From NCBI GenBank assembly GCA_964017155.1, contig OZ024857.1, forward strand, positions 36,531,141 to 36,595,140: a DNA stretch of 64,000 bases. The letters run 5' to 3'. Position numbers and translations under genes: made by a program. Of the stretch, positions 49,605-62,188 are shown in pieces. Source of the stretch: Oasisia sp. SBJ-2009. Taxonomy: Eukaryota; Annelida; Polychaeta; Sabellida; Siboglinidae. The stretch's first letter is position 1. Each line of letters opens with the position of its first letter. The notes beneath the pieces were generated by a model. The model worked only from the letters and a program-made list of their open reading frames with translations, had not been told where the DNA came from and searched no databases.

Positions 49605-49624
49605 GATTGCACTTGCTCTCTGGT
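49524..49624 (-). CDS. PK3 first coding exon (A type)
   Basis: Acceptor attctag ends at 49625; 20 nt of leader precede ATG at 49604; 27 codons end in HLTLP before gtaagt. It aligns with PK4 exon A ([20 protein letters not shown]) in length and residue by residue. Confidence 0.85.
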
Positions 49625-51768
49625 CTAGAATTACAAAAAGTCATAACTTGACACAATGTTACAAAACAGCGACTTCTCTCAACTTCTCTAACAGTTTGTT
49701 TGCACAAATATGACGAAATGTATGTTAAGGAATTTTAGATAGTCTAGACATTGCCATAGATACATTAATGGGTGTTCATTTTAAGGTTTTATAAAACGGC
49801 ATGACCTTTTAAATACCAGGAGTCACGAGGCACGATATTAGTCCGAGTAAATATTAGTGGCTAATCCTGAGACTGAGTCCAGTAATTTGAGTAACAAAAT
49901 AAATAAATGCAGTCGTGCACATTTGCCTTTGAACCCAAGCCTGATTCACTGGTTAATGTTGAGGTCTGGTTTTGACATGGAATGAACAACACATGACGTG
50001 ATTATCATGAAAACAGCCTCAGGCTGACAAGTGACTGACTGTGAATGTGACTCTGTGAGTGTCAGCGTCACGTGTCATTGTGTGTGTGGTATGCATTGGG
50101 CCATTGCTTTGCTTTGAAAGTTGCGACCGCAAATAAATGTTTCGGTCGCAAAAGGAAACTGTCATTTCGATACAGTAAACAACTACAAAATTACCTTGCT
50201 TGATATACTTTCAACCTGAATATCTTAAACAGAAATATCCTTTCTCCTTTCGTATCCTTTCTCAAACCAAAACGAGTGATTACTGCTGCGTCTTGATCGG
50301 CGCTGGTTCAAAGCAAGGTTAGAAGGTCATTCGTGCGGAGTAACCATTGTGATTGGGTAGAAATAAGATATTGTAGCTACAACATAAATTAAAGATTATC
50401 TGTTTTTCGCTAGGCGTGACTGTTATAAGCAAGTAATAATAAGAAAGTATGACATCGATACTATTTATAATTATTACAGCGACAGTATTCTTTCAACGTA
50501 TTCATCAGGGTTATTAGACCAATGCTATCCACTGCGTGGCGCCACTGTACTCACGCAAGTCAGCATAGACTATGTCTATATGCCATATATTTATAAGGAA
50601 AGGTATTAGGCAAGATGCAAATTAATAAGGCAAGATGGCTGTTGGTTATAAAACACACACAAATGTGACAAACATAAGGTCACTTTGGCTCGCTCCCATC
50701 ATTGCTGGGAATTATACTTCTACTACATCAAAATTACGTGTAATATCAGCCATTGGTCGAAGAGAAAACAGCCGAATATTGGGAGGCACGAGTCATTACT
50801 CAACTTAAATGAACCATTTCGCAAGTCGCGTTCTCAGTAAACACGATGTTACGTGGGACTTCCGAATCTTACGACCCAAAATCGGCAGTGTCAATTTGCG
50901 GTAACATGTTGCATTCGGTAGGAGGCGCCACATAGATCGACAAATAAACCTCCCTCGCGTAATGCGTAGCATATGTTGGAATTTGTTCCAACCTAGATAC
51001 GACCGCTCTAACGAGTCACATGTTGGTAGAACAGTGAGAGGCAAACCTGATAAGTAAGGATCCATTTGTGATCCTGTGAAGGGATTTGAGAAGGTGAGAA
51101 GCACTCTCTTGGAAACGATGCACCACTTCAGCAATCGAAAAGAGGACAACTACGATGTTAGGCCTACACGTGTACGCCCACGTCACGCCTATTGAGGAGG
51201 TTTGCATGGGAGACAGACGAACCCCTATAAAAGGTCATTATGTCTAGGATATGTTAACAGAAAATGTTTTAGTAAATTGTCTATACTGAAGAATCTTTGA
51301 TAACATGGCGTTCCGTGACTCTTGTGTGTGCCTTCTGTATCTTCAGACATAATTAAAGTGCTGTGTAATGCATATTAATTGTGTTGTAAATGAAGTGCAA
51401 TTGTGTAGTATGGCGTAGATAGGTAGAGCAGACTTGAAACGAGTCTCATAAATTACTATGATTGCTTAACCACTCCCCATTCCTCATTCCGGCGCTGAAC
51501 CGAAGGCCATGCAGTGCATTTCCAATTACACGCGTTTGATTTGGTCACGTTTGGAGCGAGTCGTTCAGTCAGGAACTCATACATTATGCTCTCGCTATGC
51601 CCTGTAAATTGTGATCGCTGCAACATATTGTTGCAGTCTGTGTGCGCGTTAACAAGGCCACAGACGCACAAACATCTCCACTGCGCTCTAATCAGCGATG
51701 AATGCTTGCAATGCTTTGGTGGTAATCAGCGGCAAATGTTTGCCATCAGCAGCTGCTTGTAGGGAAAA
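49625..51768. other. 5' flank of PK3, no confident gene
   Basis: Expected to contain the PK3 promoter and leader exon. An open frame at 50805-51149 (minus) shows only faint resemblance to Tc1-type transposase N-termini in shifting frames, and I do not call it. Confidence 0.4.
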
Positions 51769-52469
51769 GGTGTTGTTACAACCGATAATGTAATAATCGC
51801 CCGGTAATGTAATAACTACCCGATAATGTAATAAAATCAACCGATAATGTAATAACCACCCTATAATGTAATAACATCAACCGATAATGTAATAAACTTG
51901 CTAACCGATAATGTAATAATTTTCAACCGATAATGTAATAAACTCCTCTTGCCTGATAATGTAATAACTTTCGCCTGATAATATAATAACGTACACATTT
52001 CTCGTAGGATTTAGTCGTTTTCGTGGATTTCATGTTGGTTTCTTGTACTTAGTCGATTTCGTCGATTTCGTCGATTTCGTCGATTTCTTCTATTTCGCAA
52101 TACCACAACTTTTGCTAGCGGAATCAATTTAGATTAAATCCAAAATGCTGGTTCCAATTCGGAAGTCATATTTATCCCAGCAGATCAGGATTTTGAGTTA
52201 TACATTCTCTTTCCATTTATTAATGTGGGCTTCATTGATAACGAAATTGTCGGCCCAAATCCTGGTATCGATGATCTCACAAGTGTTCCCTTTCCATGCT
52301 ATAATGTCAGGGTATCGAATGCCCACAGGCGTGGGGTTTGCTGGTTCAATCCTAGTGTGAAACCCAGATGAAGAAATAGTTTCTTAAAGAATGTGTTATG
52401 TATATGTTTTAGTACGATGTTTGTAATTCTCCCGTGATGTGCTCAAGATACATACATACATACATACAC

Positions 52470-52526
<57 letters not shown>

Positions 52527-52529
<3 letters not shown>

Positions 52530-53032
52530 CATGTTACATGTTACACGTAAATGTTACACGTAAATGTTACATGTTACATGTTACACGTAAATGTTACATG
52601 TTACAGATTACATGTTACATGTTACACGATACACGTAAATGTTCCATGTTCCGTGTTACGTGTTACGTGTTACGTGTTACACGTAAATGTTACATGTTCC
52701 ATGTAACATGTTACGTGTTACGTGTTACGTGTTACGTGTTACGTGTTACGTGTTACATGTTACGTGTTACGTGTTACGTGTAACGTGTAACATGTAACAT
52801 TTACGTGTAACACGTAACACGTAAAATGTAACATTTACGTGTAACATGTGACATATGACTACATGTCATATGTCACATGTAACACGTAACAGGTAACACG
52901 TAACACGTAACATGTAACATTTACGTGTAACATGTGACATGTAACACGTAACACGTAACATTTACGTGTAACATGTAACATGTAACATGAAACATGTAAC
53001 ATGTAACACGTAACACGTAACACGTAACATAT

Positions 53033-53035
<3 letters not shown>
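52527..53035. repeat. Degenerate ACGTGTT/ACATGTT array in the foldback core
   Basis: Short words ACATGTT, ACGTGTT and ACGTAAATGTT run one way to about 52785, and their reverse complements (AACATGT, AACACGT, ACATTTACGT) run the other way from about 52790 to 53035. The array is therefore itself inverted within the larger inverted repeat. TA runs flank it (about 52465-52527). Confidence 0.9.
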
Positions 53036-53039
<4 letters not shown>

Positions 53040-53099
<60 letters not shown>

Positions 53100-53100
53100 C

Positions 53101-53190
<90 letters not shown>
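53040..53190. repeat. TA repeat in the foldback core
   Basis: (TA)n with a few ACATATAC interruptions. Together with the 52465-52527 and 53527-53552 runs, it makes the centre of the element extremely AT-rich. Confidence 0.95.
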
Positions 53191-53194
<4 letters not shown>

Positions 53195-54266
53195 GCACAC
53201 ACACTAACCGAGTTACCCCGCCATGCCTGGGAACAAAAGGCAGTCACCCGCAATAACACCGTTTCACCTGTTCGAAATCGGGTCATTTAGGCTATGCTTA
53301 AAATACACTAGGTAAGTATGCGTTCATCTTTATAACGCGAAATAAAAATGAACACCAAACAGTATCAAGAATAACTGTTCCAATAAAGTACCAAGAATAA
53401 CTGTGACGAAATCATACATAGGCAGTTCGACCACAATGCAAACATATATTTTGCAATATATGTATTACATGTTTATCTGTTTGCGCAATCTACCGCCGAT
53501 TAGTTCGGCTTTTCATCGCGTAAATATACATATATATATATATATATATATATTTGTGTATATGTATGTATGTATGTATGTATCTTGAGCACATCACGGG
53601 AGAATTACAAACATCGTACTAAAACATATACAGAACACATTCTTTAAGAAACCATTTCTTCATCTGGGTTTCACACTAGGATTGAACCAGCAAACCCCAC
53701 GCCTGTGGGCATTCGATACCCTGACATTATAGCATGGAAAGGGAATACTTGTGAGATCATCGATACCAGGATTTGGGCCGACAATTTCGTTATCAATGAA
53801 GCCCACAGTTGTATTACACCAACCCGTCATTAATAAATGGAAAGAGAATGTATAACTCAAAATCCTGACCTGCTGGGATAGATATGACTTCCGAATTGGA
53901 ACCAGCATATTGGATTTAATCTAAATTGATTCCGTTAGCAAAAGTTGTTATATTGCGAAATAGAAGAAGTCGACGAAATCCACTAAGTACAAGAAACCAA
54001 CATGAAATCCACGAAAACGACTAAGTCCTACGAGAAATTTGTACGTTATTACATTATCAGGCGAAAGTTATTACATTATCAGGCAAGAGGAGTTTATTAC
54101 ATTATCGGTTGAAAATTATTACATTATCGGTTAGCAAGTTTATTACATTATCGGTTGATTTTATTACATTATAGGGTGGTTATTACATTATCGGTTGATT
54201 TTATTACATTATCGGGTAGTTATTACATTACCGGGCGATTATTACATTATCGGTTGTAACAGGTGT

Positions 54267-55361
54267 AGTCACGCGCACTGTAGTCACTCGCACTCTTGCC
54301 GTATGTATTTGGCAATAAGGTGGAGTCTCGTTTTAAGTCAACGTCATAAATCAGCCACCTCGCAGTCCTAGATTATGTCAAAGTACAGTATATGTTTATG
54401 AAGATCGCCTGGCTATTCCGGCCAGTTTTGTCCAGTCCCAGCATTGACCTTAATAATGAGATTCCGGTATGGTTGCGTCGTAGTCTGCTACACAGGTTGC
54501 AGGAATGTTCTGGCTTGCAGACTTCGGCTGATTAACGAGGAGCTACTGTCATCAATGCATGTCAGCGTGCAGTCAGTTAACGGATGCTGAGGACATAAGT
54601 GTCTCGTCTCTCTGACGGCAGATCTGTCAGATGTATCGTCATTCAGACAAAATTCTTGTAAAAGCCGTTGATGTATTCTGCATTGCACGAAAGCTATTTT
54701 GTTACTAAGCATCTCGTTGCAACGGTGTGAGCCAACGTTACTACGTAAACCGTGACATTAGGATTCCATGCTAACATTAAGATGACAGCCAATTTGTGCA
54801 ATTCGTCCGCCATTAATCCCAAATAGACAGCATCGCAACGTGTGTTATGTCTCGTGTTGTTATAATATAGCATTTTTGTATGGAAATAAGACCACCTTCA
54901 TGACTGATGACTATCAGGTGGAATGAAGCATCGCAAGATGTTGAAGGGAATTATTTGAAAGAGCATTGATACACGCAGAAGAGCTTGGATATGTTTAGTT
55001 TCTAAACAAACGCTGGTGAAAACCGCGTTGCCAACATTATAACGCCAGCAGCCACGCGATATAGTACAGACAACACACATCGGAGTCATAACATATTTTA
55101 TAATACAGATCACTGCGAGAACGCCGGTTCACCACAATCAAACAACTGCGCACACTGTAGTACCGCGGCGTTGAAGACGCGACACGCGGTGCCAAAGAAC
55201 GTCTAACAAGGTAACGACATCCAATGCAGGTCACTAGCCTAAAATGTCACTCCACACTGCGTTGAACGCGACTTCGACCAGACACGTCGGGCTGCAAGTC
55301 GTCACGTGAGATTCGGGGGGGGGGGGTGCATGACGTCACGTGAGATACGGGGAGGGTCCGT
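54267..55361. other. Intergenic DNA 3' of PK4, no gene seen
   Basis: Includes the PK4 3' UTR. No perfect AATAAA was found on the minus strand; a G-run lies at 55315-55326, close to the PK4 stop. Open frames at 54488-54712 and 54898-55234 have no recognised motifs. Confidence 0.4.
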
Positions 55362-58300
55362 CTACTTGGGGATCATGGCGTCGATGGACTTGCCGGCCTC
55401 GAGAGCCTTCTCCATGGCGATCAGCTTCTCCACGCCATCAATGACCAGCTGCACGAACTCGCGCTGAATCGTAAATTGAACGGGTTAAACTAAACCTAAC
55501 AGAGTCAATTGCATGTGTTTGTCAGAAGAGTAAAACGTATTTCACTTTGAGTAGTAGTGAGGACGACGTGCAACGTATACAGAACTTAACTTTCATTTCT
55601 AAAGTGTGGTTGTTTAACGTATGCTTCAATATTTTACACACATTGTACCTTACCAATACCAGTCAGTTGCACGTAACCCCCCAATGTATTCTTTATATAA
55701 TTACTTCTATTACGGCATGAACACTATACGTAAAGCCTGGCGAACACTTATGTATTTTGTCAAATCTCTTTTAGGCCTAATTAATCTGTTAAAATGGCAT
55801 CGAACTCGGCACCTCCTCTTCCAGTTGAATATATGACCTTGACTCTTCATTTAGTAATCTGCTTATAATATCCCCACAACTAATATACTATAATATTTGT
55901 ATTTAAATATAAGGCATCAATTACCAACATCTAGTCCTACAGCAATGTTCAATATGTGGGCAGTCACGTTATCCCTGGACGGTTATTAAAGATGCTTAGG
56001 TCAATCCACAAAGGTACAAGAGGCGTAACAACTCACCTCGGACTTCTTCAGACGAGCAGCGTTCGAGATGTCGTAGACGTCATCGACAGCCTCCGTGTGC
56101 TCGCCGGCCGTGCCTCGCTTCTGCATGCCGAGGCCGACGACGATGGCGTCAAAGCGCGGGTCCTACAGCACACAAGACACGTGAAAACACCGTAACATGC
56201 GTATCCCATAACTGTATTATAAACTATTAATTTTATCACAATATTTAAATAAAATAAACGAGTCATAGTAAAGATGTGAAACATGAACAAAGATAATTCC
56301 ATTGAAAGATCGCCGGGAAACGGGAAATGTTTTTTTTAAACGACGGGTCTTTAAAACTTTAAACAGAAAGGGTGAATATTTAACATACATATTAAGTACC
56401 ACAACTTGACGAATAAGGTATCTGGTCGGGGCGACTAGTTTTCGAAAATTATTGGTGTCGCTTAACGAGAATATGGCTGACCCACGATACAAGAATCTCT
56501 ATTTAACGTCGGTTGACACGTGTAATTGCATAACATTAGTTCGTGTGACAGATATTTTCCAACAAATACACATATACGGGCGAATGTCATCTACTGTAAA
56601 TCAACAACATTGCACTGCTGTAAATCAAGAGCCGTAAGCGGACACTTGTACCGTACCTTGCTGAGCTTGTGCAGCTGGATGTGGACGCTGCACCTGAGCA
56701 CGGTGCCCAGGTTGGTGGGGCAGGTGCAGAGGAAACCAAAGCGCTCGCTCCAGCAGAAGGCGCTGCCCTTCTTCTTGATCAGACTCTCCACCTACGACCA
56801 CAGGAGGCGACGTTAGCAGCTACTGGCCAGACAACTACACGCGAGACATGTGTATTCTGATGTGAGTGGCTACATGTGTCGGAAATGGATTAAAGGAAAT
56901 TGCAAGCTTTCAGATGGTACCAAGCTCACCAGGATCGGATGAACCGTGAAGGTGGTAGTGATTGTTGAATTTAATGTTTCTGAACTTGTTTGAGTTGTAC
57001 GTTTTTAGCATGGTTACGTATTTTTCGTAATTACGTAGATTACCAAACAAAATATAATAATATGAAATGTTTATAGTGTCCTTTTCAGCCTATCTGCTCA
57101 AAGGTGCTTTACATTGTTACACGATCATTAAAGCAAATCACACAGACACATACTAATAGAAAATATACAACTATGAACTGTTTAAAATCCGCGTATTATT
57201 AATATTTCAGTAGGCATAATGTGCAAAACAAGGAGCTATACTGTTAAGTAGTGTTTGTTTAACTGCTAAACTATATTGTTTAACACTAATGATTAGGCCC
57301 TACTCAAAGTGAATGTGTACGTAAACTAAATAAAAATTATGTTTATCTAAATACGGTGGCCAATTCACTTTACTTCACTTCGTGTCAATTCACTTCACCT
57401 ATACAAGACTAGTTAGTAACGACAGCTTGGTACCTACATGTTTATGGCATTACGCACTCGTATATTCGAAAGTACGACAGATGTCAAGAACCATTGATTA
57501 GTGCAAGTAATTGATCGTATCGATCCAGCCGAGTCAACAGTCCTCGGGCGCTATTGACTTCTGTTGTACATGGTATCGGTTATCGTTATCTCTACAGAGC
57601 GACGTGTGCCACGTAGTTACATTCATTGAAGCGATTAGTGCTGTTGTCGTTATCGTGTGTTTATCATTACTGTAATCATGTAATGCAATCGGATCTTTAG
57701 AGAACATTATCGGAACATGTGTGTTTGATGTTTTATGTTAAAACCCAATTTATCTACTCTAAGCCCACTGGGGTGCATATTTGTAAATTTAAAATATAAA
57801 ATGCGTCAGTACGTCTATTTTATATAATGTTTATACAGATCCGCTATATTAGAGTACGTGTATTTATAAATATATAATATAATATATATATATAATATAT
57901 TTTTATCATAATTTACGAAAGTACACAACTAATCTTGTATAGTTTCAGACTTGTATAGCAACGTTTGCTATTTTCCACTTATTTTCACTGGGCCCGCTCA
58001 TACAAATTAATATCAATGTCTGATCGATGGTTTCAACAAACCAAGTAACAATTCTGCACAATCTAACAACCACGCAGTGGACACTGGGTGGTGTTGGCGA
58101 GCATGAAGTGAGTCGGGCCAACAATCGATTTGTGGTCGCCCTTTAAAGTAACCACGTTAACCACGACTAACCTCGTTGAGTCCACGGCAGAAACGTTCGA
58201 ACGTCGCCTTCAGGTTGCCGCCCTGCTGCATCGAGATGACGCGGCAGTGGTCCTCCTCGTTGACCCACACGAGGAAGGTCTTCTCGTTGTTGTGCCTGGT

Positions 58301-61300
58301 GACAGCGACAACACACGGGTCATTGACTAAGTCAGAGATATCCAATACAGCACAATACATGGATTTAGAAGACTGGAATGACGAAGCCCTTGATGCAAAT
58401 AAAAACATTTAGAAGCTGATTGAGCATTGGATGCAGATTGAGATGAGATGGACCTACAGAGAATGGGGAGAACGATTGACAAAGAGAAAAGAAGTGGAAG
58501 TAACCATGTAAGAAGGAGAGAAGGTTCCAAGCGGGTGATGCATAATATATTGGGATAGTAACAGAACGGTCACCACAAGGCAAAAGAAGCCGACTGATGT
58601 TGCCTTCATCCGCGCTACCAAATAGGTGAACCACATGGTAGTAGCACACACATGTAGTGATAGCCATTGCCAAGTTGGAATGTCAGCAAACTTTCTGAGG
58701 TCTTCTAAAACCTGTCTGAAGTCTAAGTAGCAAATGATTAACATTTAATCGATATTTCCCGGCCATGACGACGTACCAGATGCCCCTGCCGTCGGGCCAG
58801 TCTCGGACAGCCCCGGAGTTGGTCATCAGGTGTCCGGTGGGCTTCTGGAAGAGGAAGTGGTCCTGAAAAAAAGCAAAATGCAATAATTTTAAATACTTGA
58901 TACCTGTGTGTTTTTCTGTCGCAATCCATTACAGCATTGCAATAGCAATAATTATTGCAAATCCATTCGTCCCGCGATGGCATAGCTGCACATTTTCTGC
59001 GGTCAATCCAGAATTATGGCGGCCATCTTGGAACCGATATCTTCCTGTTAGAGCGATAGTCACAGTATATTCTCGCTGTCAAATGTGGATTGCATAGCAG
59101 TTCAACTTCACCCGATGTTGCTTATTGTATGAATTAGTGACTGAGGTGATTAGGACTTCGCAAAGGGAAAGCCCAAAGAGAGCCCACTGTACAATCAACA
59201 AACACTAATAAGATATAATTAACCAGAGCCGTACCTCGATCAGTCGCTTCTCATCCTCGGGCTTCATGCCACTGAGCGGGAAGTACTTGCCGGCGAGATC
59301 GCCGCCGAGTCCCTCGAGAGCGCTGGCGATGGTCTTCTCCACCTCACGACGCTCGGCGCGGCTGATGGCGGGCGGCAGACACAGACCGCGCAGACTGCGA
59401 CCGGTGCGGATACGACAGGAGCGCACGTACTTGCCGTCCAGGTCGCCTCCTTTCAGCTACAAACACACGGACCGGTAAAGGAAATGGTTTTGTGAATATG
59501 CCCCGCTTTACACTGTCACCAAAATATTAAAATATTGTTTTGCTATACTGGATATGTCTGCAACCGTTGTTGGCGTCTAGATAGTTAAGAAACAATTCGA
59601 CAAAAATAGTATTTGAATTTTGACGTATATATGTTAGCTGTATGGAGAGTAGGATATACATAAAAACCTTTAATTGGAATGTATGCATTAATCAAAACCG
59701 ATAAGAATGAAAGTAAATAAATTGGTCACCCAATAAGTGTCCAAATAAGCGAAAATGAAATGTCAGTCCACTTCATCGGCAGCAAAGTGATTGGTCGGTA
59801 GAATTAACTGGATATTAAAAACGGTAAACTCTATGCGCAGCCTATCTTGACTTGATATAGTGTTACGCAGCATAACTAACTATCTAACTTGAACACAAGG
59901 TGAAAACATACTAAATGGCGATACTTAGTTTTACATGATATGTTCACATACAGACAACCTTTAACCAACATTCCGCATTCGAAAGTGTATCCCCAAACAT
60001 CTGTTTGTTTTCCGTCTGTTAAGTTATAAATATGCATGCGTCTCAACTGCCCACGTCCTCCGACCATGTGCACTGTACGTGTGTGTGGTTAGTTACCTTC
60101 GATGCATCCAACTCCGGAGCGGGGTGCTTGTCGTTTGGGCCGAAGCCGCGATGATGGTCATCGACGACGGCATCAAACAGCTCCTTGAACACCTACACAA
60201 AGAAACACAGCTCCTTGAACACCTACACAACGAAAAACAGCTCATTGAACACCTACACACAAAGACAAACAGCTCCTTAAACACCCACAAGAAAAAGTAT
60301 ATATATTGTGCACTGTGAACAAATAATCATTCAGTGATTAATATATTCCTGTATGTACGTAACACGATCCGAAATATTGTCTAGTACTCGAAAATCATAA
60401 CAAGTAGCCGCTGTTGGCTATAATCTACCATGTATCGCCATGTGTGATTCCAATTACGGTGTGGTAACTAGTTTACAAAGTACCGCACAGCACAGCGTAA
60501 GTTAAAAAACACAAGACTAATCACGGTGTTGTTAGCGGGAAACGACGTCAATGGCTAGGAAGGAATCGCAAAAACTATCATACATTATTCAGGCGGTACT
60601 CCCAGCTGGCTGTTCCTGGCTCCCAAATGGTTCTACAACGCCTACGTAGCGATGTATGATATTAACTGGATACTTTAGGATCTACTGGAACGTTCTAACT
60701 TCACCAAACAGTACAATGATAACAATGGCGTCAAAATTTTCAAATTGTTAGACGTTTGTGTTTTTCAATTTTGTTTGTTAAATATCAAACTTTCGTTGTA
60801 AACTGCACCGTCGCAACAGAAATGTAAATCAGAAACAGCCGATCGATTAACGTAAATCTATTGTATTGAACAAAATACAGAGGATTATAATACCAGTACG
60901 CTGGTACTCATATGATTTGCACCTGTTTTGTTGTTCTATCTTATCTGAACCGATAAACACCATCTGATTATGATTAAACATGGTTATCTTCTAGATAGTC
61001 AGTAACTTATAATACGACTGACCGTGTAGCATTCCTCGTCCCCAGCCACCAGCCCAGTGATCTTGCCCGTGAAGTCAACAGACGGCTGGATGCATTTGTC
61101 GAGGGTGACGCCGTTCGGGGTGACGAGTTTGTACAGCCGCTCGTACATCTACACGACACAAGGGACAGTCACATTATATACAGGCAGTCTATGCCTCATC
61201 AATGCATTGATCTATGTATAGTGTACTTTACGAGGAACTGGTTAGTTTTTACCCTGAAAATATTAGTAAAATAATACGTCTACATAAAACAAGGAATAAT

Positions 61301-62188
61301 AATGTTATCATAATAACATGCAGGTCGTCTAAAAGTATCAATGCATTATCAATAATAGTATATAGATATAAAGAATACTTTACAGGAAGACACAACGTTG
61401 TTTTACCACGATAATAGCAACAAAACAATGACACAAAAATATATGATACATAAGCATAATTATACAGTTGTGTTTGCAAACATTAACCATTATAATGTTG
61501 ATACACGCGTGCATCATTTCATAAATAACAAGTGCACAAAACCACAGTTATTTCAAACCATTTAAAACAGGAATGAGTGGCTCTGTTAAAGATATATTAT
61601 CGCCATCACGTGAGCCACGCCAAACATGGAAGGTTTTGATACTTCTATGGTAAACATTCTACGAAGACGCTGTTCCTTTTGACGAAATTGACGTTCCGAT
61701 TTTTTGGAATATGAATTTTGATATAGTAGCCTACAGCAAAACAGTTTCTCAAAAAGAATACATTATCGTATGGATTGATTACAGTGGACTACTTAAACAA
61801 CACAAAAACAGTTCTCATAAATAAATCAAAACAAAGCGCATCTCTTCGATTTTCACACAGTTTTGCTTGCACGGAACATAGCCACGACTTACTTCTAGCG
61901 TGAGATGCTTCCGGACCATACATTGATGTGTGGTGTATAGCGGAAAGTTGGATTTGGCGTCACCGTAAGGCATGGTTGCCGATCGTATGTGTCAACACAG
62001 AATGTGTATGGGGAGGCCCTAAACGACACAAAACAAGAAGTCAGAGAGCAGTAAACAACACTTACTTCCAGGGTTAAGTGTTTGCGCACCATGCATTGGT
62101 GCGTAGTGTAAGTGGGGAAGTTCTCTTTGGCGGGGCGCTTCATATAGTTTTTGGAAAGGCCGAGCCTGCACGAGTTCAGGTCACCCAT
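55362..62188 (-). CDS. Phosphagen kinase 4 (PK4), two alternative first exons
   Basis: Shared coding exons (5' to 3' on minus): 61148-61023, 60192-60097, 59456-59235, 58862-58777, 58295-58172, 56791-56657, 56162-56037, 55463-55362. First exon is 61973-61893 (A, 365 aa in total) or 62188-62066 (B, 379 aa); both frames close and all junctions are GT-AG. Motifs: [19 protein letters not shown] (short specificity loop), [73 protein letters not shown], and a short C-terminus IDAMIPK. Catalytic and nucleotide-binding residues are intact. Coding exons are GC-richer with more C/G-ending codons than PK2 and PK3. Intron 2 carries duplicated splice acceptors. Guanidino substrate unknown. Confidence 0.94.
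56792..58171. other. PK4 intron, no feature seen
   Basis: The longest PK4 intron, AT-rich, with a short ATATAATATAT cluster near 57870-57900. No gene or mobile element recognised. Confidence 0.5.
60176..60290. repeat. Tandem duplication of a PK4 splice acceptor
   Basis: Four imperfect copies of about 28 bp. The first includes the true intron-exon border of the exon starting at 60192. On the sense strand each of the first three reads GTGTAG-GTGTTCAAGGAGCTG or close to it (AATGAGCTG in one); the fourth has lost the AG border (GGGTGTTTAAGGAGCTG). Confidence 0.85.
61893..62018 (-). CDS. PK4 alternative first coding exon A
   Basis: Acceptor tgtcgtttag ends at 62019; ATG at 61973 opens [20 protein letters not shown] and seven more codons (RKHLTLE), then gtaagt. 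If joined after exon B, the 45-nt leader would bring an in-frame TGA, so A and B are mutually exclusive. Confidence 0.85.

Larger units (their letters stand above)
51774..54261. mobile_element. 2.5-kb foldback-type DNA element with long inverted arms
   Basis: The ends are TGTTACAACCGATAATG and its inverted copy ending GGTTGTAACA, flanked by GGTGT on both sides (51769-51773 and 54262-54266), a 5-bp target duplication. The inverted arms, about 51774-52510 and 53526-54261, are nearly identical, except that the right arm has about 22 bp (near 53808-53830) absent from the left. Each arm carries eight to nine direct CCGATAATGTAATAA-type repeats at its outer end, then tcgatttcgtcg repeats, then an inner segment with a GGTTCAATCC box-B-like word. 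No transposase frame. I cannot assign a superfamily. Confidence 0.85.

Noticed and set aside
50805..51220. Possible Tc1-type transposase relic (minus strand)
   Set aside because: Only loose resemblance in shifting frames, with no catalytic motif or inverted ends seen.
52340..52352. GGTTCAATCC box-B-like word in the foldback arms as a tRNA gene
   Set aside because: No A box or cloverleaf could be formed around it.
52439..53286. Frames rich in Tyr/Ile and CYVLRVT repeats
   Set aside because: Products of TA and ACGTGTT repeats in the foldback core.
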